From: Vermamoeba vermiformis | Lineage: Eukaryota; Tubulinea; Echinamoebida | Direction of reading: 5' to 3' | Assembly: GCA_045837725.1 (NCBI GenBank) | Contig: JBEWZL010000080.1 | Coordinates: 23,482-87,481, forward strand | DNA length: 64,000 bases | Shown here: in pieces, positions 43,858 through 55,301 of the stretch | How positions within the stretch are numbered: position 1 is the first letter of the stretch | How the letters are laid out: the number at the start of each line of letters is the position of its first letter | The notes under the pieces: model-generated | Told to the model about the DNA's origin: nothing | The model's database searches: none | Seen by the model: the letters and a program-made list of their open reading frames with translations, nothing else | Translations under genes and position numbers: made by a program

Positions 43858-46578
43858 TTAATTAAGAATTGAATACAAAATAGTTGCAATAATTAATGTT
43901 ACGCTGGCCTTGACACTCGAAGTCACGCTTTTGACCGCTATTGGCGTAGGTGCAGCTACCGGGACAGTAGGAGGACTCACAGGAGGAGCTTGAGGTGGCA
44001 ATACACCTTGTACTTCCGTGTCGGTCTTTTTTCCAGTAATGGCTAAAAGAATATTAGAAACATGCGCCAAGAGATCCAGATCTGAGTTACGTACAGTCAA
44101 CTTTGACGCCAGCTGGAGCGCCATCAGAATTAGCTACTAGGACTGAAAATGACTCTTGTTCATTATTTACGAAGTTTCTAACGACATCGGAAGACGAAGA
44201 CTCACTTCCGGAAGGATCTAAAAAAACGTCAAACAAAACATCCGCTCATTTTGCACGTTCAGATCCTTACCAGGAGCAACTTGAAGTTCCGTCTCTAAAG
44301 TGTCTGATTGAGCTACTGAGCGTTTTTTGGCAATGATTGTCACGCGGCTGTCAGTGACACCTGTCAGCATAACGAACGCTTTTCGAACGGTCTCTTGGAA
44401 GCCTTGAGGGAAAGGTGCATTTGCTGTCAATCTAATCGTGATCGTTGCCGCTAATAGAAGGTATCAGTATAAGCTCGTATACTACGTGAAAACTAGTACT
44501 GTAACCTACTTGTCGGGCAGGCCAGTGACGAGCCAACAGCGAACGTCAAAGTGTAGTCTTCCAAAATCCACGTGTGCGTGCTAGCGTTGGTATTCAAAAG
44601 GACTTTGTGCGATAACGGGTACAACGGTCCTTCTCCAGCAGTGAAGTCAGTCAATGGTGCGAGGCCCTAAAGCCAACAGAATTAGTTCCGTTGTCCGCAA
44701 AAACCAGCCTGTAGAGAATTCACACGTACTTCAGGGGTTAGTTCGTTTCGATCAGCGACGTGAGGGATAACAAAGTCCTTCGAACCAGCTCCCAAGTAAT
44801 TGTACGAGAAGTACGCTTCGTTAGTCGCCAAATCCACGCATTGTAATGTCGGCACGAGATTTTGAATAGGCAATGGTGCAAAAGAGTAAACTCTGTCGTT
44901 AAGAATAGTGTACATGCGGCAATTTTCACCAACGATAGGGATGCCCTACATTTTCGTTAGACCTCGCTGAAGAGTTAGCCGTGTAACTTACGTAGTTATT
45001 ATCGTACATATAAGATCCGTTGAACTGAGCCACCATTTTTGTTTTCCAGGTACCCCATTCAAGACCTTTCATTTGCAAAATGCCCGTGTCATACGTGTGC
45101 GTGTACATCAGTACCGTGTTGTCCCCTAAAATGTAATCATTTACCGTTAGTGAAATCGTAGCGTATTAGCAGTGTGCTTCTTACTTTTCAGGAAGATCGG
45201 ATGCGATACTAGAGTAGATTGTGGCCCTGGTTGCGGGACGACAGTTCCTCCGAGTAAATCAACAAATTGCAGGTCTCCGTTCTAACATTATCTTTAGTGC
45301 TAAGTTCAACGCGATTCATTTGTATACGTACTTGTCCAGTAATTTGTGTGAATAGAACGTTATTGTGGTACACAGATCTGAGAGTTGTAAAATCCCACGT
45401 GTATGAGTTACCTTGGAAAGTACTAATGTCGGTACTAACGACATCAGTATTATCAGTCTATAATTAAGATCGTTAGTACTGCGTTGCAATGAAAGAATTG
45501 TTTTGGGCTCGTACCATGTTAATGCGGATCAGTGCCGACGATGGATAGTTACTCAAATAGAACAAGTAATCACCATCAAGCCAAGCCTTTCTTGCATTGC
45601 CAGGAAAAGATTTAGTCCAATCCTTAGTGAACACATTCGTGGGACTGGCGCTTGGATTGACCAACACGGGGGTGGTACCAGATCCGGACGTCCAAACTAA
45701 GACTGGCAACGATTCATAGCCAACATTAGCATTAGGAGCGTTAATATTCACGTTGCCTGACGCATCAATGTACGTCAAAGAGTTGCCGACGTCAACACCG
45801 GTGTTGGACTTGACCATCAAGGTGGTTCCGTACGGTGCAAAGGATGAAGGTCCCACAATAGCAGAAGGGTTAGGGTTCTCTGTTGTGGCGATAGCTAGCA
45901 TAGTAGTAGTATCTACGATTACAGATTGCCCATCTGGAGCCAAGTAAAATTTGTTGTTCTTAACGTGCGTTGGATGCGCATCTTGATCCGAAGAACCCGG
46001 CAACGTAAACCTGCAATATTAAAATGAGACCTATTAAAAAATATTTACTTTACTTCGTACCCTGTATCCTGAGCATTATAGCTTCCATCGGTTGCGTTCA
46101 CTTTGAAAATACTGATGCTCACCTCGTTGTACGATCCAGCCACGTACAAAAAACCCTAAAAAATAAATTAAAAAATCGGAGAAATGTCGGAGAACGTACG
46201 TTTTCATCCAGAGTAAGTTGTGTGGAGGTGATCTGAAATGTACCAGCGAATTGCTGTGGAGGAAAAAACCAATCAGCACTCAGTACGGTTGTTCGGCCCG
46301 GAGCTACTTGTGGGCAAAGCACCTATTAAATAGGGATGTTAGTTTATTAAGGACTCATTTGCCGAAAAACCTTCAAAATAACGGTTAATTTCGGAAAAAT
46401 TATATAATTTATATTTCGTCGATTAAAAGCCGTTACTAACCGATCGATCGATTTTATAGTTTCTTTCAGGATTTCCTCCTAGCATAGGATAGCCAGAGTT
46501 TGCAAGAACCTCTGCTACAACTACGGTGGAGCAAATCCAAAAGCCAAAAATTGCTATTAAAAGCGTTCTGGAACTCAT
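43858..46578 (-). CDS. SGYP-family secreted surface protein, member 7
   Basis: ATG 46576-46578 begins MSSRTLLIAIFGFWICSTVV and LANSGYPMLGGNPERNY. Exons follow the plan: PGRTTVLSADWFFPP, the large exon (45516-46010, GPSSFAPYGTTLMVKS), a G-x-x-W block (MKGLEWGTWKTKMVA), the ECV-type exon (44730-44935, PLPIQNLVPTLQCVD with YFSYNYLG), the SEA-like exon (APFPQGFQETVRKAFVMLTG, SRVTIIAKKR), and a Pro/Ala stalk with hydrophobic tail (ASVTLIIATILYSILN). Here the usual ECV is QCV, and the tyrosine-asparagine pair is YNYL. It is more diverged than members 5 and 6, so an older duplicate. All traced exons open. Function unknown. Confidence 0.8.
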
Positions 46579-47881
46579 TTTGGTACGCAGATGTTCCCCT
46601 ATGATGTAAAGATCTAAAAAGAATGTTTTAGAAAAATTTTCGTTACCCGAACGAATTCCAAATTTAGATTAATGCAGCAGCTCCCGAAGTCCGACGAGAT
46701 ATTCCCTGGGAATTTTCTTTGATGTTAATGCCTTGGAGCTATCAATCTATGATGATCTGGCATTTTAATCCGGAGTTGTTAGTTAGATCCGGATCTTCGT
46801 GGCAAATCCTTTCTTCTGTACGTCTGATAGTCAACCATTCATAGAATATTCGAGTTATTCATCCAACGTATGAAGGCACAGCTCAGCAATCGCGTGGTTG
46901 TTGACTCGTCACATCCGGATTGACTTGCAAGACCAGAATTTTTTGCTAAGAACCGAAATAAATCTAAAAATAATTTCAATAATTAGCCTAATATATGGGA
47001 TATCTAATTTGGCTATTAAAGCTGGAGAATGCGCTTGGCGAATATTTTAAAATTAAAACCAAATTTGTCAAGAACACTTACTTCGTTATGTTTAACATTC
47101 CTCGCATTGTTATTAAACGATACCACTTAATCTTTGGGAGGATGTTGAGTCTGAAAAATGATCTTTTGTGTTTCTTCGACGCCGAAGTTTAGCCCGTGCA
47201 AAATCCCGCACAATAAACTTTAACGTTCACATTAACTTTTATTGTTTTGTTTTTTTTCAGGCAGGCCACCACCTGTTGGTTAGCAACAGTATTTACCGCG
47301 CACAATGACCATTTATTATTGATTTACGCAAGCAAATATTGAATCTAGTTCGTAATGTGATCTAGATCGGTCAAATCAACATTGCAACTGTAGAATAATT
47401 ATAAATTCGTCCATGAATATCATTCGTATTTGTAGTCTTGGAGTTGCACGTTTTGGTAAGTCGAATCAGCTTTAGATCGATTTTGATTTTATTATTATTT
47501 GGACTACAAAGTCGTTAGCATTATAATAACAACGGCATTAGTTTATTCATTGCATTAAGAATATTTATTATAAATTTTAACAATTAAACGAAATTTATTT
47601 TAGGCACTCGTGGATGTGGCTGGTTGGCACGATACGTTTACCGAACCCACACTTCTTTCGGGTATTTAGAACACCTCTATGGCATATAAGTATCAGTAAC
47701 TGAGCATATACGGGCTCTTTTTGTTTTGCAAAAATCACAGTATTTGCACGATCCAGATCCCGTGCAACCAGATCGTACTTTTCTCCAAATAGGCAGTCTA
47801 AATTTGGAAATGTCATATTTTAAACCCACGGACCCGACATGTCAAACAAGCTATTTGTCGGAATACAGAGACCACACGAGG
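46579..47881. other. divergent intergenic region
   Basis: 1.3 kb between the start of SGYP member 7 and the start of the receptor gene on the other strand; it should hold both promoters. AT-rich, no recognisable repeats. The only coding candidate is a weak two-exon ORF at 47413-47689. Confidence 0.4.
47413..47689 (+). CDS. possible two-exon microprotein, weak
   Basis: ATG AATATC at 47413, a GTAAGT donor after GCACGTTTTG (about 47456) and a TTTTAG acceptor at about 47604 join in frame to give 42 residues (MNIIRICSLGVARF, then TRGCGWLARYVYRT, ending HLYGI). Net basic, Arg-rich and acid-poor, which would suit a mitochondrial presequence. It may equally be a 5' leader exon of the receptor or chance. 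No family recognised. Confidence 0.22.
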
Positions 47882-50800
47882 ATGTATTCTCGGTACTGCG
47901 TCATACTACTAATTGGTTTAGTCTTAAGTTCCTGCGCTGGATCTGTCGCAGGACAGAAGAACTGTACAAGCTTTGACAGCGTTCGAATTCAATTGCAATG
48001 GGTCTTACAAGCACAGTTTGCAGGTACCTTATCGTTTATTTTCAATAAGGAATCAGTGACTCGATTACAGTCATTCATCATCGACTGGTTACCGAATATT
48101 TGTAAATTGATTTTAAATCTGGTCCAATACTGTAGGAAAATGAATGCTTAATTTATTTTTGTTAACAGGATATGTCATTGCACAAGAATTAGGTTATTTT
48201 ACCGACGAGTGCTTGAATGTGGTTGTTTTGTCAGGTGGACCAGGAGTGGATTCTGCCGAATGGGTAAGCTTAGCGTTGCTCATGGAAGTTTGAATCATTT
48301 GCTGCGGGGGTTCCGCTTCGATTTAAAGTATTGAAGCAATTTTTGGAAACTCCGAACCGATCGGATCCTGCTCCATAAATCCCGTTTTAAATAACGTAAT
48401 AATATTAAATTAATATTTGACTAGGTGATTAAAGACATTGCTCAATTTGGCGTTGCTTGGTCTCAAGTCAGTTTGAAATCGAAACTGGCGGGATCAGACA
48501 TTGTCATCATTTCTCAGGTACGTACAATACGAATGATATAGATAGACAGTCCTAGACAGATACATATACGAAATTGTGAATCTGCGATTGTCAGATCAAG
48601 CAATTTACACTTTTCTTCAAATAGGTTTTTCAACGTAGCGCGACTCTCGCGGTTGCGCGCGCAGACGAAGATATAAAAACTCTTAGAGATTTAAAAGGTA
48701 AAACAGTGGCTATGTGGGACAATTTGGATGAAGGTAAGGATCGCGATGGATTTCAGATTCATTTTGGCTTAGAAACGTGCTTCTGAAAACATTTGATATT
48801 TGAGGGGCAGTACCATTGTTTGACATCGTTTTTAGAGTTCCGAGCGGCCCTTATTAAAGAAGGAATAAACATCGACACCGACATCAACCGCATCTCGCAA
48901 AATTTCAGTCCTTTAGGCTTGCTCCAAGGTAGATCAGATTGCGTAAGTGTAATTTTAAAATTTCCGAATTAAGAACCAAACCTGGCTTGTGTGGAGAACG
49001 GATCCCAAGCCAATTTACTGTAAATTATGATGTTTATTAAGTCGACGATTGAATGCAGGTCATGGCCACGACATACAACGAGCTCCCACAGTTATTGGGA
49101 TACATCGAGCCCAATGCTACGCAATTGTACAAACTCGATAATTTCACTATTTTTAGCTTCGAAGATCTCGGTACGTATTTTGATCCGTGTATTATCTGTT
49201 CGATTTATGTCGAAACTTACCTTGATATCATTTCCGGTAAAGATTCAACGATGTGAAGTCATTAAATTTATCGGTATCGAGACTAATTCGGCCGAAAACG
49301 GAAATTTTGTTCAAGTTCCGAATTTCCATTTTTGTAATTGATGGATCGGGCAGCTTGCGTACTGTTTAAATATACCTAACTTCATCACTTAGGCACTGCT
49401 ACGTTACAAGACAGTTTATTCGTATCACGTGCTTGGCTCAACAACACTGCAAACCAAGATATTGCCAAGCGATTTTTAAGGTATTTTATAACGAACACAA
49501 TTGAAAATCGATCCAGATCTAATTATGGCATTAGAGCAATGACGCGAGGTTGGATGCATTGCCGCGATTATATGGAAGATTGTGTCAACTTGATTTGGAG
49601 TGGCAATGATTATCAGCGGTGGATGATGAATGAAGTCAACAAGCTGATCTGGTATTTTGATCCGGATCGATTATTATTTTTCATGAAATACTAATAATGT
49701 ATCGACAGGACCACAGATGAGACTTTTGGCCTGATGAACAGCTCGAAGTGGGCGAATACCGTTAATGTATTGAGCAAGGCTGGTATTATTCCTCCAGGAA
49801 ATTACAGCGATACGTACGAGTAAGTGTTTTTTTTCCCTTATTAGGCAAGACACGTTAATAAATTCATCTCAGCATGACACTGATGTCAGAAGTCGTGGCT
49901 GAATTACAAGCGGCAGGTTCAACACTGCGCGTGAGTAATTTCGGTGCGTCGAACTTCAGCTGGTGTTTGCGAAGTGCGAGCTGTCCTGGCGCGAGCAGCA
50001 CGGCGTACATTTGCACGGGCAACGAGAGAAGTAAGTCGTCTCTCTTTCTTGTCAATTATTCTGACAGCTATGTGAGGCCCTGCTTACTTGTACATCACCA
50101 ACAACTTCACACTTCCAATGCTCGTTATTGCTGCTGCGCTCGTGGCTCTTACGCTTGCTGTAGGCGGGATAGTGCTGTACAAGTACGTCAACGTAATGAC
50201 CACGCATTGCTTATTGTTGGACGCATTCAAATTCATACAACCCAATTTTTTCGCGCTAACAACAAAAATGTCGGCACTCGTCACGCGACCCCATAGTCAC
50301 GTGGGACTTTCCTAATAAGGCATAACCGGAGCCATCCCCAATGGCATTGTTGCCATATGGGGTTGATATAGATGCAATGCCTAGGGAGGTCGGGAGAGTG
50401 CGCAACATTATGGTTGTTTTCGCGAAAAAATCGAGTTGAATTTGAATGCGTCCAACAATAATGCATTTACTAACACTTGTCAGACGCGAGTCAGTTGTGA
50501 TGAAGAGTGCCACCGTGTTGTTCATGTTGGTAATGCTCGTGGGCATCATCTTCATTTACGTGTCTGTCATCATGTACTCGCTTGACCACTCCACTGTCGT
50601 ACGTTTAATATACATTTTCAGCATTGATGATGCATTACTAATGTTGTCAATCAGACGTGCTCGCTCTTCATCTGGTTGCTCTCGATCGGATTTTCGTTGC
50701 TATTTGTGTATGTAGACTTGCTTTATCGTTACGCTGCTTCTCCTGCTAATTATGTGGCGGACTGCAGGAGCTTATTCGTAAAGACGATTCGTGTTCATCG

Positions 50801-51670
50801 CATTTTCAAGAAAAATCTGTTGCTCAAGGTCTGGACGAACAACGACCTTGGCAAAGCAATGGCTGTGTTCTTGTCAATCGACGTCGTACGTAACAATCAC
50901 CTCCCGGATAAGACCTCGCTAACATATAAATATGAATAGGTTCTATTGGTGCTGTTACAAGCTCTGTATCCGATCAGCATTCAGTGGATTCAGAACCCTG
51001 GCGACACGTTTGACAATTACGCCCAATGTTATTTCTTCCCACCCATTCTATATGTTATCATTGGTTACAAGGTAGACTATCAGCACGAGTGTTTCGAGTA
51101 TAATTCTAATTAATTTCACCTTCAGGGCTTGACGGTGCTGTCTGGTGTCATCGTTGCCATCATGACGCGCAATGTCCCGTACAGTTTCTTCAATGAAGCG
51201 CGCTACATTGCTATCTCGGTAAGTTCAATACGATACGTTGCTGTAATCAATGCGTTGACCACTATATTATTCAGATTTACAATTTTGCGTTTGTCGCGGT
51301 CGTGATTTTAATTCCGATGGTCGTCGTTGCCAACGTTGTGGCCAATTTTTTGGTGCTTTGTTTGGCTATAATATTCACGACAAGTATTGCGCTGAGCTTG
51401 TTGTTTGTTCCTAAGATCTGGTAAGCCATATTTAGACATTCAAAGCCCTTCATATCTTACTCACATCCGCTCACCAGGTTGGTCACTCGTCGCTCTGAAG
51501 ATGAATTAAAGGCCATGTATGAAGCAGAAAAACGCCGATTCGTCAATGGTGGCAGCATGTCGAGCAGCGCCCATTCTCAACGGCAAAACGGACCTTCCAC
51601 CACCGACGGATCCGTACGCACCTCCTCAGTGATGGATACCGCGTCAGTCAAAGTGGACTCAAGGACATAA
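47882..51670 (+). CDS. receptor: NMT1/THI5-like substrate-binding ectodomain fused to class C (GABA-B-like) seven-transmembrane domain
   Basis: About 17 exons. ATG 47882 gives a signal peptide (YCVILLIGLVLSSCAGSVAG). The ectodomain has the NMT1/THI5/SsuA type-II periplasmic-binding pattern: RIQLQWVLQAQFAGYVIAQE, VVVLSGGPGVDSAEW, QFGVAWSQVSLKS, FQRSATLAVARADEDIKTLR with DLKGKTVAMWDN, and VMATTYNELPQLL. A short Cys-containing linker precedes helix 1 (LPMLVIAAALVALTLAVGGI). Later segments match GABA-B-type receptors: TCSLFIWLLSIGFSLLF with KTIRVHRIFKKN, NYAQCYFFPPILYVIIGYKG, TRNVPYSFFNEARYIAISIY, and LLFVPKIW after helix 7. The Ser/Thr-rich cytosolic tail has phosphorylatable sites. By family, ligand binding outside would activate a G protein; the ligand is unknown, perhaps a pyrimidine- or sulfonate-like nutrient. 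The introns show this is a nuclear gene. Confidence 0.85.
50211..50461. mobile_element. MITE-like inverted-repeat element in an intron of the receptor gene
   Basis: 251 bases bounded by TTATTGTTGGACGCATTCAA and its reverse complement. The arms are similar over about 65-70 bases (interrupted matches AATTTTTTCGCG and AACAAC in the left arm against the right arm's CGCGAAAAAAT and GTTGTTTT). No ORF with support. It lies wholly within one intron (about 50192-50483), in the region encoding the loop between helices 1 and 2, so splicing would remove it. Target duplication not certain: GCAT occurs outside both ends. Internal left/right divergence suggests an old insertion. Confidence 0.72.
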
Positions 51671-52009
51671 TAAGAATTATTAAATTATTCATTGTAAAGT
51701 TAAATCGTTGTAGACGTGCTGTAAAATATTTATAAATTTACTAATTTAGGATTTGCTAGTTTAAAGGTAGCAAGGATCCGCTTTCACGGTACCGAGAGAT
51801 CTCTTGGGCTCCCTACTCCTACGCTAGTCCATTGACATATTTCGTTGTACGTGTGACACAAGGGAACTAAACTGGAAAATTCGCGGACGACACCAACGGA
51901 GGCATGTTCTTCTTATTTTTTCAAAGAGAAATTGAGATTTTTAACAGAAAACGGTTTTTAAAATCATTCAAAACAACCGGTAATTATTTCAATTCGTAAC
52001 ATTCTCATA
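51671..52009. other. intergenic region
   Basis: 340 bases between the receptor stop and the acetyltransferase start, both on the plus strand; it should contain a polyadenylation signal and a promoter. Nothing specific recognised. Confidence 0.35.
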
Positions 52010-52603
52010 ATGTCAGCGTCAACTAAACAAAATCAATTTGTACTACCTGAATTAATAGGCGATAAATGCTGCTTAAAGGCGTGGAGTTTGGAGTTTGTTC
52101 AATCCATCACCAAACACGCAAACAACGAAAAAGTGGCAGGCAATCTATTGGCTCTTCCTTATCCTTATAAAGAAGAAGATGCCATCAACTTTATAACAAC
52201 CGTTTTAAATGATGAAATAATGGCTAAGAGATTTTTCGCTATTTGCGTGGATGTGGACGGCAAGTTAGAAGCAATAGGAGGAATTGGCGTGGACTTAAAT
52301 TGCGGTTATAAACGACATCGCGTGGAGATTGGTTATTGGATTGGCGAAGAATATTGGGGCAGAGGAATAGTGCCCGAAGCAATACGATTGATGATCAGTT
52401 ATTTATATTCAAATGACTTTAAAACACATGTCAATGAAGGACAAGAAGTGAAGAGAATAGACGCGTGCATATTCGCGTGGAACGCTAACTCTGGAAAGGT
52501 ACTTGAGAAATGCGGATTCGTTTGCGAAGGATTGCAGAAGAGTGCTTATTTAAAGAATGGAAAATATGTTGATGGATTAATGTACACTCTCGTGAGAGAA
52601 TAA
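52010..52603 (+). CDS. GNAT-family N-acetyltransferase (RimJ/RimL-like)
   Basis: Single exon, 197 residues, near the usual length for the family. The N-terminus has the RimJ/RimL pattern (LIGDKCCLKAWSLEFVQSIT), then ALPYPYKEEDAINFI, the central strand pair (IGGIGVDLN, HRVEIGYWIGEEYWGRGIV). WGRGIVPEA is the acetyl-CoA pyrophosphate-binding motif A (R/Q-x-x-G-x-G/A type), and CIFAWNANSGKVLEKCGF is the C-terminal motif B. Such enzymes acetylate N-terminal amino groups or small amines; the substrate cannot be told. Absence of introns, in a region where other genes are intron-rich, could reflect transfer from bacteria, but codon use does not stand out to the eye. Confidence 0.85.
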   Translation: MSASTKQNQFVLPELIGDKCCLKAWSLEFVQSITKHANNEKVAGNLLALPYPYKEEDAINFITTVLNDEIMAKRFFAICVDVDGKLEAIGGIGVDLNCGYKRHRVEIGYWIGEEYWGRGIVPEAIRLMISYLYSNDFKTHVNEGQEVKRIDACIFAWNANSGKVLEKCGFVCEGLQKSAYLKNGKYVDGLMYTLVRE

Positions 52604-52895
52604 TTGCAGTACTCAATTACTCGTTAGGCGATATTGAAAATAAAAATACTAATAATTTATTTTATATTTTCCCCTTTATTACATTCTAATACTGTCCAAG
52701 AATCTAAAACTTCAAAGTATTCAAAATTAATGCCGTGCGTTTGCATAATACCCTTTTTAATCCAAATTGGTCACCACAAGATCCGCGAAGATTCGCGAAC
52801 AATCTTTAGCACGTGGTCTGCAAAATTGTCGTTGACACGTGTCAAAAAAAAATTGACGACATGACGATAGTAACTGACTCTTATTATTGCTACTA

Positions 52896-53261
52896 GATTA
52901 TTACTTCGCAGCAGTGCAAGCGATCAATCCAAAGTATGTTTTATCACTGAGGTGAAACAGCCGCACAACATCGCGCCTTTGGTGCCGGTATACGAGTTCA
53001 TGTTCTGTCGCCCTTTGTTTAACGCCGAGCCCGTAAGTCACGTTACATTACAGTTATATTCGTTGGATATAACACTGGTCTGATTGCGTCTGGGAAAAAC
53101 AAGGCGAGATTTTGAACCAGTTGGCGGATCTGCTGGACTCGGGCGTGTTCCAGAGCAGATTGACGAAGACATACCAATTGTGGACTGACATCAAACAAGC
53201 ACATATGGAAGTGCAGAGTGGCACTCTCATCGGAAAAGCGGCGTTAACTTGTAAAAAATAA
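52896..53261 (+). pseudogene. C-terminal fragment of a zinc-type alcohol dehydrogenase/quinone oxidoreductase-like protein
   Basis: Two pieces read as the end of an MDR-family oxidoreductase: QPHNIAPLVPVYEFMFCRPL before a GTAAGT donor at about 53032, then QGEILNQLADLLDSGVFQSR and KQAHMEVQSGTLIGKAALT to the stop at 53259-53261. These match the last 100 or so residues of zinc-type alcohol dehydrogenase-like proteins. The upstream 290 bases to the acetyltransferase contain no catalytic or Rossmann-fold part. The acceptor for the second piece is unclear. Most likely a remnant of a gene truncated by rearrangement. Confidence 0.55.
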
Positions 53262-53798
53262 GTTGCAAAAGAACCAATAAAAGCAAGTTTAAGCGTTACT
53301 ATATAGTAACCTGGCACTTTCTCTGAAGGAAGAGAAATGACGTCAAAGGGCCTCTATATACAGTAGTATAGTAAATTATTTTCACGCGTAGCCGCGGCAA
53401 ACAACATCTTCTAGAAGAACGAAGCAAGAATTGATGTTACTGCACAACAGAGTGTAAGAACAACCTCTTTTTACTCGTAAGTTACTATGACGTCAAAATT
53501 ATGTAATTTTTTTAACGGTGACTAGTGAGGAAGTGGATGTAGTTCGATCTTGCTGAAAGATCTAGAAGTGATGAATACAAATTATCCACTTCTTTCTATA
53601 TTCGGTTTTTCGGTTAGTCTCCCTAGCCGCGCCCTCTAGAATTCCGAACGCCGAAAAATTCGAATCTCGGAGAAGGTTCCGGGAACAAAATCACGTGGCC
53701 TCAAACACTTTAAATTCGAACCGGATGTGAGAGTAGTATTCAATTCAAAATCAATCAAGAACCAACAACAACTAACCTAATCAACATCAGTATTTAAA
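53262..53798. other. intergenic region upstream of the NmrA-like gene
   Basis: 537 bases with the two heat-shock-like motifs, a CACGTG box at about 53692, and an inverted pair GAAGTGGAT (about 53530) / ATCCACTTC (about 53584). No ORF with support. Read as the promoter region of the following gene. Confidence 0.45.
53408..53417. promoter_or_regulatory. heat-shock-element-like palindrome upstream of the NmrA-like gene
   Basis: cTTCTAGAAg is a tail-to-tail nTTCnnGAAn pair, 380 bases upstream of the ATG at 53799. A second match of the head-to-head form, aGAAGGTTCc, is at 53671-53680. HSF-type binding is inference; two matches in 540 bases are not rare by chance. Confidence 0.35.
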
Positions 53799-54972
53799 AT
53801 GAGCAAGCCTGTAAGTTTTTCCGAGATCTAAGCGCTTTGATCCGATTGCTAATTCATTTTCTACAGATCGTCGTAGTCATTGGCATTACTGGTCAACAAG
53901 GTGGCGCTACCGCTCGTCACTTGTTATCAGGAGGCAAATTTGAAGGTAAGCTTTTCCTTATATTATAATAATTCGGGAATTACCTCCGATAAACCGAAAT
54001 TTCAACTCTTGCAAGATCCACATAATTGAATTAAACAGAAGTTGGCGCATAATGTACAAACATTCATTCATGCCAAAGTTCTAATTGCTTGACATTGTTT
54101 TAGTACACGCCCTCGTTCGAGATCCGTCGTCAGAAAAAGCCAAACCATGGGCAAGCAAAGGTATGAAATACGTATTCCATTTTTAAAGAATAAAATTAAG
54201 AAGCTGTCAGTTCTATTCTTTGCACGTGACTTTTCGGGTTTGAACTGAAATTTATGCATAAATTTACACATTTTTTTTCACAGGAGTAAAGCTCGTCAAG
54301 GGAGACTTAGAAGACGTTGCCACTCTGGATTCAGCCTTCAAAGGTGCATATGGTGTCTATTTAGTGGTCAACTACTGGGGTATCGGTGCTGAGCGCGAGA
54401 TCCAGCAAGGCAAAAATGCGATCGACGCCGCCAAGCGCGCCAGAGTGAAGCACTTGGTCTACACATCTGTCGGAGCTGCTGATAAGAAGACTGGCGTGCC
54501 GCTTTTCGACAGCAAGTGGGTTACTGAAGAATACCTGCGCGAATCCGGCTTGCACTACTCGATCCTTCGACCTGTTTTCTTCATGGAAAATTTCAACTTC
54601 TTTTTCGCAGACAAGCTCAAAGACGGAATTTTCAGCCAACCTTTGCGATCGACAGATCGTCTCCGAGTCATCGCTGTTGACGACATTGGTGCTTTTGGCG
54701 CACTAGCTTTTGAAAAAGACATTTTGCCTAATAAGGCACTCGAAATTGCCGGCGACAATCCTACGATAGCAGAAGTCACCAAGATCCTCGGCGCTGACAA
54801 GTTCGAAGAAACGCCATTGGAAGGGATCTCCGATTCCGACACCAAAGTCATGTTCAAGTTCTTGCAAGACGTCGGGTTTACCGCCGATATTGCTGACTGC
54901 AAGAAAATTTATCCGAACTTGACTGACACAAAGACTTGGGCCGCAAAGGACTTTATTTACAAACGAAAATAA
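53799..54972 (+). CDS. NmrA-like/atypical SDR NAD(P)-binding protein
   Basis: Four exons; the first is only four codons (MSKP) before a GTAAGT donor. Exon 2 gives the Rossmann loop IVVVIGITGQQGGATARHLL (GxxGxxG form typical of NmrA). Exons 3 and 4 follow with VHALVRDPSSEKAKP, VKGDLEDVATLDSAFKGAYG, VKHLVYTSVGAADKK and SKWVTEEYLRESGLHYSILR with PVFFMENF. About 290 residues in total, a normal length. The catalytic Tyr-x3-Lys of classical SDRs is absent, as in NmrA proteins, which often act as redox sensors of NADP(H) rather than enzymes. Regulation may be by stress if the upstream motifs are real. Confidence 0.88.
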
Positions 54973-55301
54973 TTACATGTGCTACCAGCCCCGCAATCAC
55001 TAGAACAATACTAGATATTTACTCGTAAATACCATGTACCTGTAAATAAAGTATCGTAAGGCTTACCAATATAACAGACTTCGATTCGGCTTCGACCAAA
55101 TAAAGTGCCCTTCGTGGCAGATTTAACGCACGGTTCGCACTCGTAATAAAACATACCGTTTTATTACTTACAGCTAAAAATTTTGTTTCTATCTTTTCTG
55201 CAAATTCAAAGCAAGTTTAGTTTTCCATTCCGTGAGGAAATCATCATCGATCTAACGATAAAATTTTATTTGAGAAGTTAATGGGACATCGAACGGTACT
55301 G
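54973..55301. other. convergent intergenic region
   Basis: 330 bases between the ends of the NmrA-like gene and the F-box/ARM-like gene. AATAAAG at about 55045 could be a polyadenylation signal for the plus-strand gene. Nothing else seen. Confidence 0.4.

Noticed and set aside
50256-50555. 99-codon minus-strand ORF over the intronic inverted-repeat element
   Set aside because: It crosses the repeat arms and the next receptor exon; no motif, best explained as a shadow.
47882-51670. Bacterial contamination as source of the NMT1/THI5-like domain
   Set aside because: The domain is divided by many short GT-AG introns and continues in the same strand and order into a eukaryotic seven-helix receptor.
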